Below, in pieces: positions 13,103 to 23,308 of a DNA stretch of 64,000 bases (position 1 is its first letter; the number at the start of each line of letters is the position of its first letter). A program made the position numbers and the translations under genes. This stretch comes from Tulasnella sp. 424 (Eukaryota > Basidiomycota > Agaricomycetes > Cantharellales > Tulasnellaceae). The notes beneath the pieces were generated by a model that had not been told where the DNA came from, did no database searches, and saw only the letters and a program-made list of their open reading frames with translations. The DNA lies in NCBI GenBank assembly GCA_019633425.1, contig WSUB01000045.1, positions 186,001 through 250,000 of the forward strand, written 5' to 3'.

Positions 13103-13435
13103 ATGCCTACTGGTCCCGACTTTGAAAAGGCCTTGGCAGACACTCCGGAGCGCGTTTTCGTCTTCGATATCAGCGTGCCGGAGATTCTCGTCAGACTCGA
13201 CAACTGGTACCTCCAGTTGAATTCTAATTCATCCGACCCGAGTTGTCTCCACTTCACTTACCTCAATCGAATCAAGACTTCCATCTACATTCACCTCCTT
13301 CCAGGCGAATTACCGGATGTGATGGGTGAAAAGTTGAAGAGACTCCTCTTGCTTGCCGTTGGACAAGTAAAGCCCGAGGTCCAAGAGCGTCGGATCGTGG
13401 ACATGCGAAGGAATGACCCTGCATGGTCATCATGA
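13103..13435 (+). CDS. small unrecognised protein, island family member 1
   Basis: Intact single-exon frame of 110 aa. I do not recognise the family. It shares with three other frames in this window (starts 16711, 18653, 20216) the N-terminus MPTxxEFE, a central RLDNWYLxxNxNSSDPS, then LHFTYxxxxKTSIYIHLxPGEL, KLKRLLxxAV and a C-terminal (V)D(L/M)RR(D/N)DxAW. No signal peptide, membrane segment or cysteine pattern is visible; predicted character is mixed alpha/beta with alternating hydrophobic strands. It ends at TGA shortly after PAWSS. It converges on kinase copy A, 460 bases between stop codons, the same layout as member 4 and kinase copy B. Function unknown; conservation across diverged copies argues that it is coding. 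Confidence 0.75.
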   Translation: MPTGPDFEKALADTPERVFVFDISVPEILVRLDNWYLQLNSNSSDPSCLHFTYLNRIKTSIYIHLLPGELPDVMGEKLKRLLLLAVGQVKPEVQERRIVDMRRNDPAWSS

Positions 13436-13895
13436 GGGTTGTCGCGCGGTAAGCATCGTATCGAATAACCCTGCCAGCAGGTTGCTGAACAATCACTGGT
13501 TCACCGCTTAGCTATACTTTCCGCTTCGCGGAGAAGACTTTTCGGTCCTATTGTCATCCTTCTTTGTCTAACTACGAATATATTCGTGTTATTGTACATC
13601 CTGCGATCCCTGGCGTCAAAAGTACCGCTGGCTTCCACTGAAGAGGGTTCAACCCATAAATTCCACATAATCCTATAAACGCGACGTTGTGAGGCTAGCG
13701 GAAAACAAGCGTGACCAGTGATAGTTTTAGCACGTAGACTATAGCACTTGTTGCCTGGCCACTCTTCTACGTTGAAGGACAACCAAGAGAAGGACAACAC
13801 AACGCCAGAGATGGTCAGCGATCAGGTGCCTTGAGAAAATGGGACTAGGGTCAACCTACTCAGGAGCGGAGATCCTAAACACGAGGGAGCCATTA
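13436..13895. other. tail-to-tail spacer between small gene 1 and kinase A
   Basis: 460 bases between convergent stop codons. Only short open frames, none shared with the equivalent 466-base spacer at 20582-21047. It presumably holds both 3' UTRs and polyadenylation sites. Confidence 0.5.
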
Positions 13896-15229
13896 TTACC
13901 AATCGACGGTATCTGTAGCAAAATCCTGAGGAACGGGGAGGGGGGTTGGGCCCGCAAGGCAAGAAAGCCAGCTGATAGACGACCCAAAGTCGAAATCAGG
14001 CTGGCTCGTATTGCCTGATCGAGTCTGCATCAGGAGCCCCGGTCGAATTAGAACCACGCAGCAGCGTACCGGAAAGTTGAGCGGCGTCGTCCTCGCACAC
14101 CTCCCGCATAACGTCGTCCGCCTCCTTAGCACTTGGCCGGCGGTCAGGGAGGTCGTTCAGTAAACGCTTATGAAGTCCTGAAAACTTTTCCGGCCACTTG
14201 ACATTCTTCTCGACAGCGCTGAAAGTGCAAGTCTGAAAGGATATGCAAATGTGAGTAGTAATTCGGAGGTCCGAAGTTGGCGACGTGCACCTTAACAAAA
14301 TAGGTCATGCTACGACCTACGCAGAGCATATCAAAGGCAAAAGCATCGATGTCTATCTTGCCCTCAGGGGGAGCGTGGAATTTGTCCCAGAGAGTTATGC
14401 TTGGTTCGACCCCTGCTGGGAAATGGGTGGCAAACTCCATGTCCATAAGCAAGAGCCGAGGTTTGGGAAGATCAGGATGACAAGCAAGAAGGAAATTTCT
14501 AGGCGAGATATCCTGTGTGCTGGTCTGATTCAGCCGAGCATGGTACGGAAGGAAAAGGGACTCACTAGATGGGCGATTCTCTTCTCGTGGAGAAATGCAA
14601 CGCCCTATTCTCCTCATCAGGTCGCCAATCTATCTCACAAATGCTCTGAAACTTACCTCTACGAGCTGCTGTGACAGATTAAGGACCCCGTTCGGTGCGA
14701 AGCCAAGCATCAACACCTGATGATATAGCGGCGTGATATGCATATTTTGACCCCAAATAAAATGTGACGGGATCGCGGTGTGATTACGGACATCGTCCAT
14801 GCGTTTATTGGAGAGCATCTGGAGAATTACTGCTTCATTTCGAAACGAAGTTGGCATACGCTTTGCTACCATCTGCTGTTTGGATCCTTCTTGCTCCACC
14901 TGGCGGATTCGGAATCCATCATCAGGGCTAAAAAACTACTTATCTCAAATTAGCAATGCAATTTTCCGCCCTCGGTGTGTGCAGTAGACTCACATCGACA
15001 ATGAAAAAACCGTGATAAGCCAAAGCCACCCTCTCGTAACGGAGTGGCTCTCGCGATGACATAGCAAACCACATACTGTTCTACACAGTACGACGGTTCG
15101 ATAAATAGTTGGGAAGGAGTAAGCGGGACGCACGATGAGTTCCCTAACGTATCTGGGTAAAGTTGAGAGCAGCGTTGAGTTCAGATACTTAAGGGGTGGA
15201 GGTAATCTTGGATGTTCTGATCCCTCCAT
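13896..15229 (-). CDS. atypical protein-kinase-like protein, copy A (intact)
   Basis: Seven-exon model, 334 aa, complement of 13896-14014, 14070-14232, 14291-14512, 14566-14604, 14657-14935, 14994-15080, 15134-15229. Start chosen at 15229 because MEGSEHP aligns with the orphan exon's MEDPENP and with the length of copy B exon 1; an in-frame ATG 36 bases upstream is possible. Kinase-like landmarks: a lysine in MVAKRM, a glutamate in FRNEAVIL, AFLHEKRIAHL spliced to DISPRNFLL (catalytic Asp and Asn), and MDMEFA where a DFG loop is expected, so Gly is replaced by Glu. RRPSAKEADDVM corresponds to the C-lobe end, and the tail ends TPLPVPQDF...DW. No transmembrane segment. Known: agaricomycetes carry lineage-specific expansions of such kinase-like genes. 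Substrate and role are unknown. It is the only undamaged copy of the three. Confidence 0.8.
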
Positions 15230-16644
15230 TGCATAAGGAGAGGTCAACTTATTCGAAAGCCCCAACCTCTAGGTGAAAATTAGTTAGCGTAACGGGTGTG
15301 ATTGTAAGAGGGACCTGAACAACCCAACGTAAACACGTCTTTTACCTTTGTTTGTCCTCACCAAATAAATCGCTGGGCTTCAATGTCAAGCCTCTTAATG
15401 AGGAAGTTGGCAGAACCGGTTTCGTTCAGGCTGCTTACGTTAAATTTTTGGAGTATGTCTCCAAAGGGTTAGTCGGGTTTGTGGACCGTGGGTGAACACA
15501 AGAAGGTCCTGAAAGGGCGCATACTGCCACAGAGCAATGCGGAAAATCACCACGACATCAACGGTTGCACTCTCTTCAACGTCTCTTAGTGAATGGAAGC
15601 CATGATAAAAACTTGGTCAATAAATTGGCGAATACTATGCTTGGGACATAAAAAAACCATATGCGCAAGTGGAGAACTCGGTTGTCAGTGTTCCGTCCCG
15701 AAGCCAGCTGCCGACAGATCAGCATTTGACCTTCTCGTTTTCCTCCGAGACTTGACTCTTTCGAAAAGACTCATGGTCTAAAGTGCCTGAAGATCAAAGG
15801 TATTGTTTCAGCCTTGCGTTCTACAACGTGTATCAAGCGACACAGAGGCTAGGCTTGTGAGGAGAACATGCGCCGAGGTGTGGGACAAGAGCTTTGTCTC
15901 TCGGCTCCCTGGTTCCTACGCCTTGTTCGTTGTCTACCTCGCCGCCGGTCGAAACTGCTCCAGTGAGGCTAGCTTTAAAAAGGTTCGACACAGGACGCTG
16001 CCTCGAACAAGGACTTCCAAACCGGGACCACAACAAAGACCCATCGATCCCAGCATCTCCGATTGGCTGCGCGACTGGCCCAGCCCTACGAAACTGGCGT
16101 GAGGCTTTTCCCTGATCTCGTTTATGTCGGCGCCTCAAAGAGATATCTCGGGTAAGTCGGCGCCCCATGCGTACCTGCAAGAGGAGACCGGTGCGGGGTG
16201 GTGTATTCAGTAATCAAGCGTGGTGATTACGGTTATGGCAATTATTTCTCGACTGCGGTCCGATCCTGCAGAAGTCATGGAGACCGGGTTGGAACCTAGG
16301 TTTGTTCTTTCTGTGCGTATTTTAGGAAGAGGGTACGACAAACCTGCTTCCGGTCGAGTACAAAATTCGAGCATCGTTCTGCAGGAACGTCTCCTCGGCA
16401 ATACATATTCTCGTCAGTACCAACACGACAAAAAGGACGGGATCAGTGTCAACCCTTTGACACTCGATAGCTATAGTCCTCGCCACATGTGGCTTTGTTG
16501 AACTCCCTTCCAAGGTGCCGGTGAAAGGGGATCTGGGGCTGAACCATGAGAAGGCTGGACCTGGGTTCCCTTTCAAGGTCACTTCTCAATGATTCAGAGC
16601 GATGATGCTGCATCTCTTAATCAAAATGGGTCTTCCATCCTTGG

Positions 16645-16653
16645 TTATATACT
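16645..16653 (+). promoter_or_regulatory. TATA-like box of small-protein gene 2
   Basis: TTATATACT lies 66 bases before the start at 16711 and occupies the position equivalent to CTTTATAGA in the duplicated copy (18575). Confidence 0.35.
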
Positions 16654-16710
16654 AGGCGTGTGTCTTTCGTTGGGTGCCCTATTCTCCGTCTCATTCCTCG
16701 ATCCACCAGT

Positions 16711-17118
16711 ATGCCAACCGCCGCCGAATTCGAGAACAATTTAAACGAAGTTCCTGAGGCATGGTTCATATTCAGTCGCTATGTCCCCCGCATCCTCGTC
16801 CAACTCGATGACTGGTACCTTCGAATAAACGTGAACTCCTCGGACCCTAGCTGTCTTCACTTCACATATCATCACCACGAGAATGTTTCAATCTACATTC
16901 ACCTTCAACAAGGCGAACTAGATTCCGTTATGGGGATAAAACTCAAGCGCCTGCTAGCTATCGTAGTCAACGAGCAAAGACAGACCACCCTAACAAACCG
17001 GCTGTGGTGGATCTGCGAAGAGAAGATAGTGTGTGGGCCACGATTGATGCCTAAGAGTATGTCGACCCAGGTTGTGCAAGCTACGCCCAGGAAAATTAAG
17101 CCGCTGACGTGCTGTTGA
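16711..17118 (+). pseudogene. small island-family member 2, frameshifted
   Basis: The start MPTAAEFEN and the body through SSDPSCLHFTY, SIYIHLQQGEL and KLKRLL match members 1 and 3. At about 16966-16971 one base is missing relative to member 3, so the frame leaves the family: the expected ending with VVDLRR and a Trp is encoded in another frame, closing at TAA 17052-17054, while the open frame runs on to 17118 with an unrelated tail. The result would be a 135 aa protein with the last ~30 family residues replaced. Either a decayed copy or a sequencing error; the rest of the copy is well preserved. Its 3' end faces the orphan kinase exon. Confidence 0.65.
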
Positions 17119-17511
17119 TCTAGGAGAAGAGCGGTTCCACCAAGCTCGAGGACGCACCGAAGATGGATGTAGTAGGCTCTGATACCCACCATGTGTAAAG
17201 GAAATGCGTCTACGCTGCGCTTGTCCTGCTGTCATGTTGAGAATATACCATAAATACTTGGCACGTGCTAAAGCTATATCAGGCAGCCCGAGATACTACT
17301 ATCTTGATACGACGAGCACTCATGCAACATGATCGCTCGATCTTCTCCACCCAAACGAAGCGATACGCAGCATTCTTGTGGTGCCTCAAGACGCGACCTC
17401 GGAATAGAGAAAGAGCTGGTCGGGTCAATGCATTTTATGGCCTTGGTCTTCCATACTGTAGTCCACGTCGGATCCCTCAGCGACATGAGTTTCGCTGGGA
17501 TGAAAACGCAC

Positions 17512-17607
17512 AATTACTTCCCAGGAGTATCTGGGAAGCAAGGAAAGCAATGGGGAATTGATGTACTTGAGCGGCGGAGGTGGTCTTGGATTTTCCGGGT
17601 CCTCCAT
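17512..17607 (-). pseudogene. orphan first exon of a fourth kinase-like copy
   Basis: On the minus strand a 32-codon segment starting MEDPENPRPPPPLKYIN and running through LLSLLPRYSWEVI matches exon 1 of kinase copy A, has exactly the same length (96 bases) and ends at the same GTGCGT splice donor. A short trace of exon 2 (ACAGTATGG) follows near 17450, after which similarity stops and sequence shared with the small-gene duplication begins. No exon 3-7 is present. It is a truncated remnant, cut by recombination within or just after intron 1, and lies tail to tail with small gene 2. Confidence 0.75.
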
Positions 17608-18574
17608 TGCACGGGAAATTCCTCCGGTCGTCTAATGACTGTATGTAGTCGACACCCAGTATAGCGCGGTCCGGCGGGGAGGGAACTGGAGCGCAAATTA
17701 CGGCATCGGTTGTTTGTCCAATAATCCTTACCTAATTCGGTCCTGTTCCTGACTGAGGCCCTTCCTTTGGCTCCTTTTGGATTTGGATGGCTGACGAACC
17801 ACCAGCTTTAAACTTCGCTATAGGCGCGTTCAAACATTTTCCTCAATAGCCATAAGGAATTGTTGGGCGAGGGTATCTTATTAGCCCCCCCTGGTTCCTA
17901 CGTCATGTTCGCCGTCTTCTATCCCACCGCCGGCCGAAACCGCTCCAGTAAGACTGTCTTGAAAGTCTCGATACACGACGGTGCCTAGTAGGCAACTAGA
18001 ACAAGGTCTCCCAAACCGGGACCACAACAAGAGCCATTGATTCCCGGCATCTGCACGATTGGACTAGCCCTATGTACTGCCCGGGACTCGGAGCTGGCCT
18101 GAGGCAAAACCTCTTTTTTTTTCGATTTCGTTTGTGTCGGCAACTCGAAGGGATATCATAGTGGGTAGCTCGGCGCCGCGTGTATGCAAGAGAAGACCGG
18201 TGGGGGGCGGCGTATTCAGCAGCCAAGCATGATGATTCCGGTTACTACATTTATTTCTCGACCGCGGTCCAATCCTGCACAATATAGAAGAAAGTCATGA
18301 AGGTCGGGTTGGAACCCCCTTTTGTCCTTATTGTGAGTCTTTTGGGAAGGTGGTCCAACAAATCGGCTCCCCACTGAGTTGGGTCAGACTTCCGGTGTCA
18401 ACCCTTGGACGCTCAATGTTGCCCGTCACACGTGGTTTTGCTGAGCTCTCTTCCGGAGTCCTAGTGAAAGGGGATCTAGACAAAGCTAGCCCTCGGTCCC
18501 TTTTAGGGTTGCTTCTTGATGATTCAGAGCAAAGTTGTTGCAACTCGCAAGCAAAAATGGTCTTCCACCCTAGG

Positions 18575-18583
18575 CTTTATAGA
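18575..18583 (+). promoter_or_regulatory. TATA-like box of small-protein gene 3
   Basis: CTTTATAGA lies 70-78 bases before the start codon at 18653, in the same place as the TATA-like box of gene 2. Confidence 0.35.
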
Positions 18584-18652
18584 TGCCTCTCTTCCCCGAC
18601 TGTCGTCTTATCCACCTCCCATTCTTCCCTTCCCATTCCTTAATCCACCAGT

Positions 18653-18997
18653 ATGCCAACCGCCGCGGAATTTGAAAACGCGTTAAACGGTACTCCTGAT
18701 AATTGTTTCACATTCGACTTCACCTTCAATCGCACCTTCGTCAGACTCGATAACTGGGAGCTTCGGCTCAATGTAAACTCCTCGGACCCGACCCGCCTCC
18801 ACTTCACGTATTTTCACCACGAGAAGACTTCAATCTACGTTCACCTTCAACGAGGGGAGCTAGATGCCGTTGTGGGGAATAAACTCAAGCGCCTTCTAAC
18901 TATAGCGGTCCAACGAGCTAAAGCGGACCATCCTAACCGACCTGCGGTGGTGGATCTGCGAAGAGACGACACTGCGTGGTTCACTGTTGACGTTTGA
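18653..18997 (+). CDS. small unrecognised protein, island family member 3
   Basis: Intact single-exon frame of 114 aa. It begins MPTAAEFENAL and shows RLDNWELRLNVNSSDP, LHFTYFHHEKTSIYVHL, GELDAV, KLKRLLTIAV, VVDLRRDD and AWFTVDV at the C-terminus. It is the closest relative of member 2 and lies in the matching place of the segmental duplication. Unlike members 1, 2 and 4 it has no kinase gene or fragment facing its 3' end; 1.2 kb of unassigned sequence follows. No signal peptide, membrane segment or known domain. Function unknown. Confidence 0.75.
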   Translation: MPTAAEFENALNGTPDNCFTFDFTFNRTFVRLDNWELRLNVNSSDPTRLHFTYFHHEKTSIYVHLQRGELDAVVGNKLKRLLTIAVQRAKADHPNRPAVVDLRRDDTAWFTVDV

Positions 18998-19300
18998 AGG
19001 TATGTTGACCACGGGTGTGCAGGCGACGGTTTGGAGAATAACACTGCTGACGTGCTGTTGGTCTTGGATAAGAGTGTTCTCCACCTCGCTTGAGGCAACA
19101 CCAAAGATGAAAATAGTACCTCGTGTAAAATAAGGAACGCGTCCACATTATTCTTGTCCTGTTGTTATGTCGAGAAGAGATAATAAATACTTGGCACGTG
19201 GGGCCAACTCAGGCAGCTTGGGAGGCAATTGTACGAGACAGTCGCCGAATAATCCGCTCGATCTTCCTTGCTCCATAATCCGGTACGCAACATTCTGACT

Positions 19301-20215
19301 GTGCGATCCGATCTTGCACAGCGTAGTAAATCATGAAGGCCTCCGCTATATATGCGGTGTGAGGTGGACTCTGCCATTTGGACTCATTTTGGCTCTTTAC
19401 AGCTTGAGATCTTCTGTAATTCTCGGTGGCCGGTTGCTGATTCCCCAAATCTCGGAAGAAGGGGCTTATTCTCAGGCTGAACTAGATCTTCCCTCGGGAC
19501 TGCTCTTAGGATGGGTAGGACTGGCGAATGCGTTCCAGACTCATTCTGGCTCCTCGCTAATTGGATGGTCGGGGGCTGACCTTTCGATCAGCTACCTCAG
19601 TCCATGTTCCCGCCAGTGCTTGTCACCTCCAGCTTCTCTCGCCCCCCTGTCTTGATGCCAGGTGCAAACTCTTTCCCCGTATACGTTTATTTGTGGTGGT
19701 CATATAGAGGTCACAACAAGAGCTTCAGCGACGCCTGAGAGGAATGTATCACTCAGTCATTATCGTTGCGGCCCTGCTTGGCTTCGTCAGTTGATGTTCG
19801 GGCTGTGTGGATGTCATGGTTGTTCAATTGCCGGCCGCGGTCCGATCTTGTGTGCAAGATAAGTCGGCCTTAACAACTAGGCTTCCGTCGCTGATCCGCA
19901 CGACCTGCATGGTTCAGGCCCACTCTGCTCCTCTATCGCGACCGCGCGGGGTCCATGCATGTGGCAGTCGAACAATGTGATCGTTAGTGCAGGGGACAAA
20001 AATCTCAGGAAGATCCCTGATACCAATGGCTCGATGACAGGGACTGCGTGCGGGGTGCGTGAACGTGTCCTTTTGTCGCCTTCATCGATAGATTATTTTC
20101 CGATAAGACAGGAAATTTTGATCTGTACGACGTTGTCCTGGAGTGGCATATTTTTTGAGTGCCGCCTCTCCCTTTTTTTCGTCCTCCTGTACGCCCTCGT
20201 CACTGTACCACAGCG
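19301..20215. other. intergenic, repeat fragments only
   Basis: No supported gene. Short pieces of the island repeat are visible near 19300-19345 and 19834-19860. The remainder has only short open frames. The right end is the promoter of small gene 4, with no clear TATA box. Confidence 0.45.
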
Positions 20216-20581
20216 ATGCCAACGACCGCCGAGTTCATTCAACGAATGAAAGAGGAAGCTGCGAAGAAATTTACGGTCGATCCCAATCAACCTGGCAGTC
20301 GCGTGATTTTCAAATTCGACGGGTGGACGATCACTTTCATGCCAGCCTCGTCAGGCCCCACTCTTTTGAATTTCATCTTCATCCACCGTAACAAAACATC
20401 GCTGTATATACACCTGGGACCCGGAGAGCTGATCAATGTGAGGGGAAGGCGGCTCCAGGCTTTGCCGGCCCATGCTACCGAGCAGGCCAAACCAGATACG
20501 TCGGATATTCATGGAAAGCGGATAGTAGATCTACGAAGGGACGACCAGGTCGTTGCATCAATTGTGGAAAGCGAAGAATAA
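20216..20581 (+). CDS. small unrecognised protein, island family member 4 (most divergent)
   Basis: Intact single-exon frame of 121 aa starting MPTTAEFIQRMKEEA. It keeps the family skeleton (FDGWTITF for RLDNWYL, LNFIFIHRNKTSLYIHLGPG, GELINV, IVDLRRDDQV) but has diverged strongly from members 1-3 elsewhere, with a longer charged N-terminal helix and a different end (VESEE). Retention of the skeleton with many substitutions indicates purifying selection on the protein. It converges on kinase copy B with 466 bases between stop codons, almost the same spacing as the member 1/kinase A pair. Function unknown. Confidence 0.75.
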   Translation: MPTTAEFIQRMKEEAAKKFTVDPNQPGSRVIFKFDGWTITFMPASSGPTLLNFIFIHRNKTSLYIHLGPGELINVRGRRLQALPAHATEQAKPDTSDIHGKRIVDLRRDDQVVASIVESEE

Positions 20582-21047
20582 GTGGTACCGGTCCTGATGA
20601 CTCTTTGAGCGTAAGTTCGGCAATCCGCTGGATTCCAAGTCGCTAACGTCACCCCAACAGGATACAGTCACATCCCCCCTTCCTCCAACGGACATTTCGG
20701 AAGCCTTTGTAATTGTGAATCATGGTCACTATCGTGTCAATTTTGATGTATCGCACGTATGGCGCACAGATCTTTCCGCCGCATGATCGCCCCCCGCCGG
20801 AACGAGATACGTGTCGAAGGCGACGTTGCAGGAGTCGACTCCGAGAGCAAGGTCGCTCTCAATTACACTACAAGAGCTTGCATCATGGACATTCGCCTGA
20901 ATGAAATAAAGAGAGAAGCCACTGGTGGGTGAGCAGGACGAGTGAGAGTCGTGCAATTGGCCAATGACTGAATTGCATAGGGGAAACGATATCGCGATGC
21001 ACAAATACATATTTGGGTAGAACGGAAGTACGTCAGAGCTCTATGGC
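20582..21047. other. tail-to-tail spacer between small gene 4 and kinase B
   Basis: 466 bases between convergent stop codons, nearly equal in length to the 460-base spacer of the first pair. No shared open frame and no RNA gene recognised; presumed 3' UTRs. Confidence 0.5.
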
Positions 21048-22398
21048 TTACCATTCCACTCCTTCGGATTGAAAATCGCGGGGAACGGGAAGAGGTGTAT
21101 CGGACGCAAGCGTCGGATACAGTCGCGCAGATATTGAGAGGTCGATCTCGCATCGGGAACTGAAACCTCCTAAGTATAGAGTCAGGGGTCTATCTGTCGG
21201 AAGAAACAAACGTATTTGTAAAGGCATACCAGAATATGGAATGGGTTGGTCCTCGTCAATTTCCTGCATTATTTGGTCTGCCTCGCTTGCGGTTGGTCGC
21301 ATCTCGGGTCGCTTGTCGACCATTCGGTCGCACAAAGTCAAGAAAGCCTCGGGCCACGTGACATTTGGGCTAGTATCTCTGAGTTCGCAGTCCTAGAATA
21401 GGCATCGTTAGCCCTGCCACAAGTTCGACAGTTCGAACTGGTGGACGTACGTGAAGAAAATACGACGTAAAAGCGTGTCCAACGCAATAAATATCAATGC
21501 ATAGGCATTAACCGCCCTTTTCCCTTCGGGAGGCGTAAAAGCACGATCCCAAAGATCCACGACAGGATCGACCCCTTCCGGAAAGATGACCGCCAACTCG
21601 AAGTCAGTTAGGAGGAGGCGGGGCTTCTGAAGGTCCAAGGTCGATTCAAGAAGAAAATTCCTTGGCGATATGTCCTGAGATTCTAGAATGTTAAATGTCT
21701 CAGGCTGTGAAGCGGTTGAAAGATCTCACCAAGTGTGCAATTCGGTGCTCATGAAGAAAGGCAACTGCCTGGTCCTTTATTAGCCCGTGGGAGTGAGAGC
21801 CTGTTTATTTTATTTACCTCCGCAAGCTGCTTTGCGATGCTCAGAACTGCATTCGGCGTATTGGCGTTTCCGTAACCTTCGTGATAAAATGGGATAATAT
21901 AGATCCTCTGTCCCCAAAGAATGTATGTGGGAATCACAACATGATTTCGCTCGCTGCTCATGTCTCTGCTAGCTAGAAACCGGAGGAGCTGGACTTCGGA
22001 CCGAAAAACGTCCGTCACCCGTTTCGCAACGGCAAGCCTTGTCGATTTCTGTTGTTCGACTTGTCGGACCCGAAACCCGCTGTCAGGCGTGAAAAACTGA
22101 AATTCAAAAGATGAGTACTGTAACAGGTCCATATTCTGGCGAGGGATATGACTAACATCACCAATGTAAAATCCATGATATGCGAGAGCGAGTCTCTCAT
22201 ACCGCCGGGGCTCTGTGGAAGAGACAATAAACCATGCTGCATTCTATGCTAATGAGTCCTTCGGAAACTTTATTGCATAGACCGCGAAGTCAGACTTACC
22301 ATGAATTCTCGAGCGCGTCTGGGCAATAGCGACAGAAGGCCGGACTCGAGGTGCCTGATGGGAGGGGGTTCTATTGGAAGCTCTGGCTCTTCCCACAT
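21048..22398 (-). pseudogene. atypical protein-kinase-like gene, copy B (one-base frameshift)
   Basis: Same seven-exon plan as copy A, complement of 21048-21169, 21230-21392, 21451-21674, 21730-21768, 21818-22096, 22157-22243, 22300-22398. It starts MWEEPELPIEPPPIRHL. Landmarks: AVAKRV (Lys), FRSEVQLLRFL (Glu), FLHEHRIAHL joined to DISPRNFLL, LTDFELA (DFE for DFG), PEMRPTASEADQIM and the ending TPLPVPRDF...EW. Exon 5 is 224 bases where 225 are needed: one base is missing at about 21495-21497, just after the codons for NAYA, and the downstream frame again matches DxYCVG and the rest of the family. All other exons and phases are sound. Either a very young pseudogene or an assembly error. The last intron (60 bases) is stopless and a multiple of three. 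Convergent with small gene 4. Confidence 0.75.
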
Positions 22399-23308
22399 CC
22401 CAAAGTGACTGCAAATGAGAGCTGGGGTATTTTGATGCTTAACAAGAGGAGTAATATCTCTCGTTGACGGGGAGGGGGGAAGGGGATCGAAGACGGTTCG
22501 AAAATCCCTGTTCCGTCACGTTTGTTTGAACGCCGTTGTTCAGACGGTTATCTTTGTGAGATCATCCCCCGCCTCGAGGTTTTTCCCGACACTGCTCGCA
22601 ATAGGATCCCATTAATATTGCATGCTCTGAATTTCGTTCTTCCAGCACCTCTTACACATCACGATCGTTAACACCCGAGCATAGCCGGGCAGGGCAGGCC
22701 TCATGGCTAAGAGGTGCATCGTCTCGGTGTTTATTAAACACATGTTCGACCCCTCCTCGCCAAACGGTGATACACTTCGAAGAATGAGAGATAAACCCCA
22801 TTAGTCTAGTGGGGCACTCTTAAATTTTTGCTTTATCCTTCGTCGCGATGTATCTCTCAACATGGCGGCGCGTCCCCCGAGTTGCTTGCGGTGGCGTTGC
22901 CCAAGTGCCGAAACTGACAATGTAACGTCCACGGGCAGCGGCGGGTGGATTTAAGGAGGGATGATAAGCGATGAGATCCATTTGCGTGGCTAAGAGCGAC
23001 CTGCTAAACGAGCCATGACCCATGGACTACGCCCCGTGGTGCTTCTTCGGTGCTTCCTCGTAAAGCTAAGATGTCAGGCACACCAGAAGAAAGCTCCACC
23101 AGACCCGAGCGTTTGATATGCTCTATGGCAGTAGACACACTTGCTTACTAACTTTCAGTGGCGTTGTAATTAGGCGGTCTTAAGCATGGCATTCGAACTC
23201 TGCGTGTTTTGCTGTCATCCAACATATTTGGCGGCAGAGGAATGCATGCCATAACGAGAGTACCGGTAATGGGTGAGCGCTGTATGATCAATATTGCGTG
23301 AGGGGACA
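22399..23308. other. intergenic between kinase copies B and C
   Basis: 910 bases without a supported gene. I looked for a small-family member facing the 3' end of kinase C, as in the other pairs, and found none; no MPTxxEF or LHFTY-type stretch is readable on either strand. Confidence 0.45.

Larger units (their letters stand above)
15638..17395 (+). repeat. island duplication, copy 2 (contains small gene 2)
   Basis: The left part (15638-16140) repeats 11127-11655. From about 15904 to 17395 it also matches 17886-19300, including the block with GGCGCCTCAAAG, the block around CCGCGGTCCAATCCTGCA-type sequence, the promoter, the small gene and its 3' flank with CTTGGCACGTG. Order is collinear and identity is high enough to read by eye, with scattered small indels. 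This is a segmental duplication carrying one member of the small-protein family. Beyond its right end lies the orphan kinase exon (17512-17607) in copy 2 only. Confidence 0.75.
17886..19300 (+). repeat. island duplication, copy 3 (contains small gene 3)
   Basis: Collinear with 15904-17395: it starts in the middle of the dispersed repeat at CCTGGTTCCTACG, continues through promoter and small gene, and ends around the sequence AATACTTGGCACGTG plus about 130 bases. It lacks the orphan kinase exon that follows copy 2. Short pieces of the same repeat recur at about 19300-19345 and 19834-19860, suggesting further rearrangement. Confidence 0.7.

Noticed and set aside
22399..23308. Search for a small-family member paired with kinase C
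   Set aside because: No MPTxxEF, NSSDP or LHFTY-like sequence could be read on either strand; the third complete pair does not exist here.
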